From an uncultured Methylotenera sp. (GTDB lineage: Bacteria; Pseudomonadota; Gammaproteobacteria; Burkholderiales; Methylophilaceae): 7,179 nucleotides of DNA. Location: positions 1 through 7,179 of the forward strand of contig CALFXV010000156.1 in NCBI GenBank assembly GCA_937957775.1. Reading direction: 5' to 3'. This document shows, in pieces, positions 1 to 5,190 of the stretch. Within the stretch, counting starts at the first letter, position 1; each line of letters begins with the position of its first letter. The position numbers and the translations under genes were made by a program. The notes beneath the pieces were generated by a model. The model was not told the DNA's origin and made no database searches. It worked only from the letters and a program-made list of their open reading frames with translations.

Positions 1-339
1 AGAGGTACGTGAGCTGGGTTTAAAACGTCGTGAGACAGTTTGGTCCCTATCTGCCGTGGGCGCTGGAAATTTGAAGGGACCTGCTCCTAGTACGAGAGGA
101 CCGGAGTGGACGTATCTCTGGTGGACCGGTTATCATGCCAATGGTATAGCCGGGTAGCTAAATACGGAAGAGATAAACGCTGAAAGCATCTAAGCGTGAA
201 ACTCGCCTTGAGATGAGATTTCCCTGGGGGTTTAACCCTCCTAAAGAGTCGTTCGAGACCAGGACGTTGATAGGACGGATGTGGAAGTGCAGTAATGCAT
301 TAAGCTGACCGTTACTAATTGCTCGTGAGGCTTGATCCT
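1..339 (+). rRNA. rrl: 23S ribosomal RNA, 3' end (partial)
   Basis: This is the 3' end of the large-subunit rRNA, covering the last part of domain V and all of domain VI. The peptidyl-transferase segment GAGCTGGGTTTAAAACG lies at 11-27, and the sarcin-ricin loop AGTACGAGAGGACC, bound by elongation factors, lies at 89-102. Both landmarks give the same offset to E. coli numbering (window position + 2565), so U2585 is position 20, A2602 is 37 and A2660 is 95. With that offset, E. coli position 2904 falls on 339, where GAGGCTTGATCCT ends. The end is therefore placed by homology and may be off by a few bases. The 5' part lies outside the window. The final stretch with 'AAGTGCAGTAATGCATTAAGC' style sequence resembles betaproteobacterial 23S from memory. 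Confidence 0.97.
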
Positions 340-351
340 ATAACCTTAAAA

Positions 352-423
352 CTTGAACCTAAGTGCACGATAAGTGTGATTTAGGTGACAGCGGTGGGTG
401 TTTTATAAGTGACTTAGGTTAAG
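352..423 (+). repeat. Spacer inverted repeat with two alternative partners
   Basis: The left arm (352-368, containing AACCTAAGT at 356-364) can pair in two mutually exclusive ways. Locally, 357-368 pairs with 374-386 around the five-base loop GATAA, giving about 12 pairs with one bulge and G-U pairs. Over a longer range, 352-368 pairs with 409-423 (ACTTAGGTT at 412-420 is a perfect complement), giving 15 pairs with bulged G355 and G365. The two right arms form an imperfect direct repeat, GTGATTTAGGT (376-386) and GTGACTTAGGT (409-419), 10 of 11 identical. The stem may take part in RNase III processing behind 23S. That role is inferred. Confidence 0.7.
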
Positions 424-428
424 ACAAT

Positions 429-443
429 GTAATCAATGATTAC
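429..443 (+). repeat. Small spacer hairpin GTAATC/GATTAC
   Basis: A perfect 6-bp inverted repeat (429-434 with 438-443) encloses a 3-nt loop. An alternative pairing of 428-433 with ATTACA at 447-452 is also possible, so this stem is weak and may not be the form used. Confidence 0.45.
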
Positions 444-470
444 GCCATTACACTTTACTTCTTCTGTTTG

Positions 471-520
471 TTAAAAGCTGCATTGATTCCTTTTTAGCAA
501 GGGAATGAATGTAAGTTTAA
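471..520 (+). repeat. Long spacer hairpin
   Basis: Positions 479-493 pair with 499-513 around the loop TTAGC (494-498). This gives 14 base pairs with a single G485/G507 mismatch and two G-U pairs. The outer arms TTAAA (471-475) and TTTAA (516-520) add five more pairs beyond a small internal loop. This is one of the strongest secondary-structure elements in the spacer and a candidate double-strand substrate for RNase III, which is inferred. Confidence 0.7.
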
Positions 521-522
521 GA

Positions 523-551
523 CGCTGATTCCATGCAAATGGGATTGAGCG
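523..551 (+). repeat. Spacer hairpin with GCAA tetraloop
   Basis: Positions 523-534 pair with 539-551 (12 pairs, one bulged G547, G-U at 527/546 and 530/543). The loop GCAA (535-538) belongs to the GNRA family, which is stable and often makes tertiary contacts. It starts only 2 nt after the preceding hairpin and abuts the next one without a gap. Confidence 0.7.
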
Positions 552-570
552 CACAGCATATCTGCTTGTG
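552..570 (+). repeat. Spacer hairpin directly before the 5S leader
   Basis: Positions 552-558 (CACAGCA) pair with 563-570 around loop TATC, with one bulged T566, for seven pairs. It stacks end to end on the GCAA hairpin. The 41 nt that follow up to 5S are not strongly paired. Confidence 0.6.
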
Positions 571-611
571 AGCCTTTGTGAAAACTTAAGGGTCATGAGT
601 GTTACCGGTTA

Positions 612-728
612 TGCTTGGCGGCCATAGCGGTTTGGACCCACCCCTTCCCATCTCGAACAGGGCCGTGAAACGAACCTGCGCCAATGATAGTATGCTTCTT
701 GCATGCGAAAGTAGGTCACTGCCAAGCT
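612..728 (+). rRNA. rrf: 5S ribosomal RNA
   Basis: This is the 5S rRNA of the large ribosomal subunit. Helix I is a perfect 7-bp pairing of GCTTGGC (613-619) with GCCAAGC (721-727). The conserved loop B/helix III region reads CCCATCTCGAACAGGGCCG and is followed by the usual GTGAAACG. The helix IV/loop E region ends in GCGAAAGTAGGTCA. The ends are set one base outside helix I, giving 117 nt, and are approximate to a base or two. It is co-transcribed with 23S, and the terminator follows 31 nt later with no tRNA between. Confidence 0.95.
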
Positions 729-737
729 ATTTATACA

Positions 738-755
738 GACTGCACTGGTGCGGTC
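738..755 (+). repeat. Hairpin in the 5S trailer
   Basis: GACTGCA (738-744) pairs with TGCGGTC (749-755) through seven pairs including one G-U, around a CTGG loop. It lies between the 5S 3' end and the terminator and is not followed by a T run, so it is not itself a terminator. A role in 5S 3' trimming is possible but unproven. Confidence 0.5.
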
Positions 756-759
756 GGCT

Positions 760-791
760 AAACCCCCTCTATGAAAATAGCGGGGGTTTTT
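760..791 (+). terminator. Rho-independent terminator of the rrn operon
   Basis: AAACCCCC (760-767) pairs with GGGGGTTT (782-789). Inside, after a T/C mismatch, CTAT (769-772) pairs with ATAG (777-780) on a GAAA tetraloop. The stem runs into TTTTT at 787-791 and a second TTTT soon after. It ends the rrn transcript 21 nt before the stop codon of the convergent aminopeptidase gene. Read on the minus strand the stem is the same but is followed by only three T's, so it could be a weak terminator for that gene as well. Confidence 0.88.
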
Positions 792-811
792 AGTTTTAGG
801 GGTGGGTGGTT

Positions 812-2272
812 TCAGGACGCGTTGATTACGCTGTGTAACATCTCTAAACCAAATCCAACACCAAAGCCATTGGTGTCAGCCATGATGGCGCCTAAGCCAC
901 CTTTGCGGTTGGCTGAAGATAGGTCTACGTGCAGCCATGGCACATCGTTCTCTATGAATCGTCCCAGGAATCGAGCAGCGTGAATGTGGTCTGCGCCACC
1001 GTCCAATGTGCATTGCTTAATGTCGGCAATGTCACTGTCTAAATCCGCTTCGTAATCCTCGTCAAATGGGAAGGCGTGCACGCGTTCGCCAGCCTTGCTG
1101 CCTGCGCCCACTGCCTTGCATGCCAATTCGGGACGGTTGCTGATTACCCCGCTCATTCTGTCGCCCAGAGCTGAAATCATGCTGCCGGTTAGGGTTGCAA
1201 AATCCATCATGAATTCAGGTTTTTCGCGGCTGGCTAGCGTCAGCGTGTCAGCTAGCACCATGCGGCCTTCTGCGTCCGTGTGGACTATCTCTATGCTGGT
1301 ACCATTGAGTGACGTGACCACGTCATTTTGTTTGTAGGCTAATGGACCGATGTGGTTTTGCGCGATGGCTAACCAACAATCAATTCGGGCCGGTAACTGC
1401 TGTTTGCTAGCCGCTAAAAGTATGCCTAGCGCGACGGCTGATCCATTCATGTCTTCGTGCATGCCTTGCATGTATTTGGCCGGTTTAAGGTTGTGGCCAC
1501 CGGTATCAAAGCAAATGCCTTTGCCCACTAATGCGATGTGCTTGGATGCATGGCTGGGCTGGTAGCTTAAATGCACGATCGCTGCGTCTTGGGGGTCACT
1601 GCCTTGACCAACCGCATAAAACGCGCCGGCGCCCATTTTTTTAAGGGTGGCCATGTCGTACTCCTGATGTGACCAGCCCATTTCTTTTGCTAATAAGGCA
1701 ATCTTCTGCCGGTATAGGCTGGGCGTAAGTTCGTTAGGCGGGGTGACCGTTAATTGTCGGCATAACGCATTGCCGGCAACGCGCGCGTTCACGTAATCGT
1801 AATTGTGCGTAGCTTGATAGCCATGTAGGCTAACTTTAGTTAAGGGCTTATGCTCATTTTTAGCCTTTTTGCTAGGCAGTACCACGTTGTTGGCGGTTGC
1901 CACGTAATAGGCTGCGCAGGCATTGGCTTCTTTGTTTACTTCGTCACCAAATACGCAAATTGCTAGTTCCGTAGCATGCTCGTCTAGCAACGGTTTTATG
2001 GCTTTTCTTAATAGGCTATGCCGTTGAAAAACCGTCAAATTTTCTTTTAATAGCACAAAACTCGCTAGGCTATTGTTGGGTAAATCCACCGCTACAGGGG
2101 TCTTATTTAAGTCTTGGTATTCGCTGCCCATGCGTTTTAGCTTTGCTTGCAAGTTGTCGACAAAAGGCAGGTTCGTTGGCACCTCTTCTGACATAATGAA
2201 AAGTATGTGTTTTTCAGAACTTATTGTTTTTTCGCTACATATCTCTGCATTTTGAATTAACTTTACCGTCAT
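812..2272 (-). CDS. Leucyl aminopeptidase family protein (peptidase family M17)
   Basis: A 486-residue cytoplasmic metallo-aminopeptidase, expected to remove N-terminal residues such as leucine from peptides and to act as a hexamer with two metal ions. The catalytic core is complete. Candidate metal ligands are K251 (GKG), D256 (FDTGG), D274 (HEDM), D333 and E335 (TDAEGR), and the catalytic residues are K263 and R337. The spacings equal those recalled for E. coli PepA K270, D275, K282, D293, D352, E354 and R356. The signature reads HTDAEGRM, not the commoner NTDAEGRL, placing it in a divergent M17 branch, so I do not use pepA. Residues 1 to about 170 are the variable N-terminal domain. The first ATG is chosen because AGGA sits 8 nt upstream. 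M27 has no such site. It is convergent with the rrn operon and divergent from aceE. There is no signal peptide. Confidence 0.92.
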   Translation of the reverse strand: MTVKLIQNAEICSEKTISSEKHILFIMSEEVPTNLPFVDNLQAKLKRMGSEYQDLNKTPVAVDLPNNSLASFVLLKENLTVFQRHSLLRKAIKPLLDEHATELAICVFGDEVNKEANACAAYYVATANNVVLPSKKAKNEHKPLTKVSLHGYQATHNYDYVNARVAGNALCRQLTVTPPNELTPSLYRQKIALLAKEMGWSHQEYDMATLKKMGAGAFYAVGQGSDPQDAAIVHLSYQPSHASKHIALVGKGICFDTGGHNLKPAKYMQGMHEDMNGSAVALGILLAASKQQLPARIDCWLAIAQNHIGPLAYKQNDVVTSLNGTSIEIVHTDAEGRMVLADTLTLASREKPEFMMDFATLTGSMISALGDRMSGVISNRPELACKAVGAGSKAGERVHAFPFDEDYEADLDSDIADIKQCTLDGGADHIHAARFLGRFIENDVPWLHVDLSSANRKGGLGAIMADTNGFGVGFGLEMLHSVINAS

Positions 2273-2280
2273 TTTTAATT

Positions 2281-2284
2281 TCCT
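2281..2284 (-). promoter_or_regulatory. Ribosome binding site of the M17 aminopeptidase
   Basis: On the minus strand AGGA lies 8 nt before the ATG at 2272. It decides the start: the later in-frame ATG (residue 27, codon at 2192-2194) is preceded by CTTTTCATT with no purine-rich site. Confidence 0.6.
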
Positions 2285-2307
2285 AACTCTTGTATAAGAT
2301 GTATTAC

Positions 2308-2325
2308 AAATCTAGCAAATCTCGC
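2308..2325. repeat. Tandem 9-mer
   Basis: Two head-to-tail 9-mers, AAATCTAGC (2308-2316) and AAATCTCGC (2317-2325), match at 8 of 9 bases, and a degenerate third copy may follow. They lie about 36 nt upstream of the aminopeptidase start, over its possible -35 region. This could be a binding site or chance. Confidence 0.3.
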
Positions 2326-2365
2326 AAAATGAGCGCTTGTAAACTGCGGTTTAACTTGACCAAAA

Positions 2366-2380
2366 TGGCTAAAAAAGCCA
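2366..2380. repeat. Inverted repeat TGGCT-A5-AGCCA
   Basis: A perfect 5-bp inverted repeat (2366-2370 with 2376-2380) is separated by five A's, and lies in the middle of the divergent region, about 130 nt before aceE. It resembles a small operator or an A-tract bend. It is too short to be secure. Confidence 0.35.
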
Positions 2381-2394
2381 CACTAACACCTAGA

Positions 2395-2434
2395 TTAAAC
2401 GAACATTCATGATTGCTCTTTTAATAGAACATTC
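2395..2434 (+). repeat. Paired direct repeats TTAAnnGAACATTC upstream of aceE
   Basis: TTAAACGAACATTC (2395-2408) and TTAATAGAACATTC (2421-2434) match at 12 of 14 bases, with the 8-mer GAACATTC exact in both. The copies are 26 nt apart start to start, about two and a half helical turns. The second copy ends 73 nt before the aceE ATG and 23 nt before the candidate -10. The position suits an activator or repressor site for the operon. The regulator is unknown. Confidence 0.4.
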
Positions 2435-2492
2435 TAATTCACGTTTAGTTGCGTTCGTATGATTTAAATTATACGCGTAGCAACCACAACAC

Positions 2493-2496
2493 GGAG
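2493..2496 (+). promoter_or_regulatory. Ribosome binding site of aceE
   Basis: GGAG sits 11 nt before the ATG at 2508, a slightly long spacing. No alternative start nearby fits better, and the protein N-terminus leads directly into the conserved DPQETQEWLDAL segment. Confidence 0.55.
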
Positions 2497-2507
2497 ATAT
2501 CTCACGC

Positions 2508-5180
2508 ATGGCAACAAATCAACAAGCTAAGGGTTTGACTGAAACGGATCCACAGGAAACGCAGGAGTGGTTGGATGCGCTGACTGCTGTTATTGATAAT
2601 GAAGGCACCGAGCGTGCCCATTTCTTACTTGAAGCGATGATAGATAAGGCCCGCCGTTCTGGTAGTAACTTACCTTATAACGCTACTACTGCCTACGTGA
2701 ATACCATCCCTACGCACTTGCAACAACGCTTGCCAGGCAATCCGGAAATGGAACGCCGCATTCGTGCTTTGGTACGTTGGAATGCCATCATGACTGTGTT
2801 GCGTGCCAATGAAAAATCACCAGGTGTGGGTGGGCACATTGCCAGTTTCCAATCGGCCGCGACGCTTTACGACACGGCTTTTAACTATTTCTTCCGCGCA
2901 GCCAATGAGAATTTTGGCGGCGATTGCGTCTACTTCCAAGGTCACTCCTCACCAGGTGTTTACGCACGCGCTTTTCTAGAAGGCCGTATTACTGAAGAGC
3001 AATTAACTAACTTCCGTCAAGAAGTCGGTGGCAACGGTTTACCCAGTTACCCGCATCCATGGTTGATGCCTGATTTCTGGCAATTCCCAACCGTGTCCAT
3101 GGGCTTAGGCCCGATTACCGGTATTTATCAGGCGCGTTTCCTTAAGTATTTGCACGACCGTGGTATCGCGGACACCAGCGATCGTAAGGTTTGGGTGTTC
3201 TGTGGTGACGGTGAAATGGATGAGCCTGAATCCTTGGGGGCGATATCTTTGGCCAGTCGTGAAAAGTTAGACAATCTAATTTTCGTCATTAACTGCAACT
3301 TGCAACGCTTGGATGGCCCAGTGCGAGGCAACGGCAAAATCATTCAAGAATTGGAATCGGATTTCCGTGGTTCAGGTTGGAATGTATTAAAAGTTATTTG
3401 GGGTTCGTATTGGGACCCATTGTTGGCCATGGACAAAGACGGTTTGTTGAAAAAACGCATGGAAGAGTGCGTGGATGGCGAATACCAAAACTTCAAAGCC
3501 AAGGGCGGCGCTTACACGCGTGAGCATTTCTTTGGTAAATACCCCGAGCTAAAAGAAATGGTGGCGGCCATGAGCGACCAAGACATTTGGCGCTTAAATC
3601 GTGGTGGCCATGATCCACACAAAGTATACGCAGCCTACCATTCTGCCGTGAACCACAAAGGCCAACCTACGGTTATTTTAGCGAAAACCGTTAAAGGCTA
3701 TGGCATGGGCGAAGCCGGCGAAGGTCAGAACATCACTCACCAGCAAAAAAGCATGGATTTGACTTCGTTGAAAGCCTTTAGGGACCGTTTTGATCTGCCT
3801 ATCACCGACGAGCAAGTTGAGAGTTTGAGTTTTTACAAACCTGCTGCTGACAGTCCAGAAATGCTCTACATGGCTGAGCGCCGTGCTGCCATGGGCGGGT
3901 CTGTGCCAGCTCGTCGTCGTAAGGGCAATGATTTAGTGGTGCCTGAGTTGTCTGCATTTGAAAACATGTTGGTCTCTACCGGTGAGCGTGAAATCTCCAC
4001 CACCATGGCTTTTGTTCGCATCTTATCGACTTTGGTGCGTGATAAACAATTGGGTAAATACATCGTGCCTATCGTGCCTGATGAGGCGCGCACTTTTGGT
4101 ATGGAGGGCATGTTCCGTCAATTGGGTATTTATGCCAGCCAAGGTCAGTTGTACGAGCCTATGGATTCCGATCAAGTGATGTTTTACAAAGAATCCAAAG
4201 ACGGTCAAATTTTGGAGGAGGGCATCAACGAAGCCGGTTCATTCTCCAGCTGGATAGCCGCGGCCACGTCTTACAGCGTGTCTGGCGTGCAGATGATTCC
4301 GTTCTACATCTTTTATTCCATGTTTGGTTTCCAACGCATAGGCGATTTAGCCTGGGCTGCGGGCGATTCACGTGCACGCGGCTTCTTGTTGGGCGCGACC
4401 GCCGGCCGCACTACGCTTAATGGCGAAGGCTTGCAGCACGAAGACGGACACAGCCATTTAATGTCCGCCACCATCCCTAATTGCTTGTCTTATGACCCAA
4501 CCTTTGCTTACGAGTTGGCCGTGATTATTCAAGAAGGCATGCGTCGCATGGTGCAAAATCAAGAGGACGTGTATTACTACATCACCTTGATGAATGAAAA
4601 TTACACCCATCCGGATATGCCTAAAGGCGCAGAAGCCGGCATTCTAAAAGGCATTTATAACTTCAGTAAATCAAAAGCCAAAGGTGAAAAAGTCCAGTTG
4701 ATGGGCAGTGGCGTGATATTGCGCGAAGTGATTGCGGCTGCGGATATGTTGGAAAAAGATTGGGGCGTGTCAGCCGACGTATGGAGCGTTACCAGCTTCA
4801 ACGAATTGCGTCGTGACGGTTTGGATGCCGAGCGTTGGAATATGCTAAATCCAGAAAAACCGCAGCGCTTAAGTTACGTGGCCGAAGTCATGAAAGGCGC
4901 CCAAGGCCCGACCATCGCTTCAACCGATTACATGAAGTCCTTTGCTGAACAAATTGCCGCTTTTGTACCAGGCAAATTTGTTGCCTTGGGTACAGACGGT
5001 TACGGTCGTTCGGATAGTCGCGAAGCCTTGCGCAGCTTCTTTGAAGTGGATAGGTATTACGTTGTTGTGGCGGCACTGAAAGCCTTGGCTGACGAAGGTA
5101 AATTACCGGCTAGCAAAGTCAGCGAGGCCATTAAAAAATACAAGTTAGACGCTAACAAGCCTAACCCAACGACAGTTTAA
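2508..5180 (+). CDS. aceE: Pyruvate dehydrogenase E1 component, homodimeric type
   Basis: E1 of the pyruvate dehydrogenase complex: thiamine diphosphate- and Mg-dependent decarboxylation of pyruvate and transfer of the acetyl group to the lipoyl arm of E2, in the cytoplasm. At 890 residues it matches the E. coli AceE length (887) and aligns throughout as recalled, with a constant +4 offset at the landmarks checked. The cofactor motif GDGEMDEPES is at 233-242, with the metal-binding NCN at 262-264. H110 (GGHIASF), H146 (FQGHSSPG), H411 in the mobile loop (NITHQ) and E575 (EGINE) correspond to E. coli H106, H142, H407 and E571. The cofactor and active-site residues I can check are intact. The C-terminal domain (about 700-890) includes TDGFGRSD-like TDGYGRSDSRE. 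This is the single-chain E1 type found with aceF in proteobacteria, not the alpha/beta type. It is the first gene of the operon, with aceF 10 nt downstream. Confidence 0.98.
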   Translation: MATNQQAKGLTETDPQETQEWLDALTAVIDNEGTERAHFLLEAMIDKARRSGSNLPYNATTAYVNTIPTHLQQRLPGNPEMERRIRALVRWNAIMTVLRANEKSPGVGGHIASFQSAATLYDTAFNYFFRAANENFGGDCVYFQGHSSPGVYARAFLEGRITEEQLTNFRQEVGGNGLPSYPHPWLMPDFWQFPTVSMGLGPITGIYQARFLKYLHDRGIADTSDRKVWVFCGDGEMDEPESLGAISLASREKLDNLIFVINCNLQRLDGPVRGNGKIIQELESDFRGSGWNVLKVIWGSYWDPLLAMDKDGLLKKRMEECVDGEYQNFKAKGGAYTREHFFGKYPELKEMVAAMSDQDIWRLNRGGHDPHKVYAAYHSAVNHKGQPTVILAKTVKGYGMGEAGEGQNITHQQKSMDLTSLKAFRDRFDLPITDEQVESLSFYKPAADSPEMLYMAERRAAMGGSVPARRRKGNDLVVPELSAFENMLVSTGEREISTTMAFVRILSTLVRDKQLGKYIVPIVPDEARTFGMEGMFRQLGIYASQGQLYEPMDSDQVMFYKESKDGQILEEGINEAGSFSSWIAAATSYSVSGVQMIPFYIFYSMFGFQRIGDLAWAAGDSRARGFLLGATAGRTTLNGEGLQHEDGHSHLMSATIPNCLSYDPTFAYELAVIIQEGMRRMVQNQEDVYYYITLMNENYTHPDMPKGAEAGILKGIYNFSKSKAKGEKVQLMGSGVILREVIAAADMLEKDWGVSADVWSVTSFNELRRDGLDAERWNMLNPEKPQRLSYVAEVMKGAQGPTIASTDYMKSFAEQIAAFVPGKFVALGTDGYGRSDSREALRSFFEVDRYYVVVAALKALADEGKLPASKVSEAIKKYKLDANKPNPTTV

Positions 5181-5183
5181 GGA
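5179..5183 (+). promoter_or_regulatory. Ribosome binding site of aceF overlapping the aceE stop
   Basis: AAGGA begins within the aceE TAA stop (5178-5180) and lies 7 nt before the aceF ATG. This arrangement suggests translational coupling, which would help keep E1 and E2 in proportion. The coupling is inferred. Confidence 0.75.
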
Positions 5184-5190
5184 CACAACC

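Larger units (their letters stand above)
340..611 (+). other. 23S-5S internal transcribed spacer (ITS2)
   Basis: This 272-nt spacer separates 23S and 5S rRNA and is longer than I would expect for a typical bacterial ITS2. I see no tRNA, no convincing ORF and no clear boxA antitermination element. It is instead dominated by inverted repeats, listed separately: arms at 352-423, a small hairpin at 429-443, and a nearly continuous set of three hairpins at 471-570. The remainder, 571-611, is mostly unpaired and partly A-rich, a plausible place for RNase E cutting ahead of 5S. The spacer is removed during rRNA maturation. The function of the individual stems is inference. Confidence 0.85.
2273..2507. 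promoter_or_regulatory. Divergent control region between the aminopeptidase gene and aceE
   Basis: This 235-nt AT-rich stretch must hold the promoters for both divergent genes, and no ORF in it looks real. I see no PdhR-type operator (AATTGGT-n3-ACCAATT). The best plus-strand -10 candidate is TATGAT at 2458-2463, 44 nt before the aceE start, but no good -35 precedes it. On the minus strand TTGCTA (2313-2318) and TATACA (2291-2296) are 16 nt apart, but would leave a leader of only about a dozen bases. Neither promoter is firmly called. Three short repeats inside are listed separately. Confidence 0.5.

Noticed and set aside
461..480. Possible boxA antitermination element in the spacer (TTTGTTAAAAGC)
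   Set aside because: It matches the TGCTCTTTAACA consensus poorly, and its 3' part belongs to the outer arm of the 471-520 hairpin.
738..759. tRNA or second terminator after 5S
   Set aside because: Only one hairpin is present, with no T run, and no cloverleaf or T-loop sequence could be found between 729 and 811.
599..983. Small plus-strand ORFs across 5S rRNA and the aminopeptidase 3' end
   Set aside because: They read through the 5S rRNA and terminator or antisense to the M17 gene, and their translations resemble no protein family.
2073..2255. 60-residue plus-strand ORF antisense to the aminopeptidase N-terminus
   Set aside because: A shadow of the real gene. It has no ribosome binding site and no recognisable motif.
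2356..2387. TTGACC at 2356-2361 as a -35 for aceE
   Set aside because: No acceptable -10 lies 16-18 nt downstream. The sequence there is GCCACACT.
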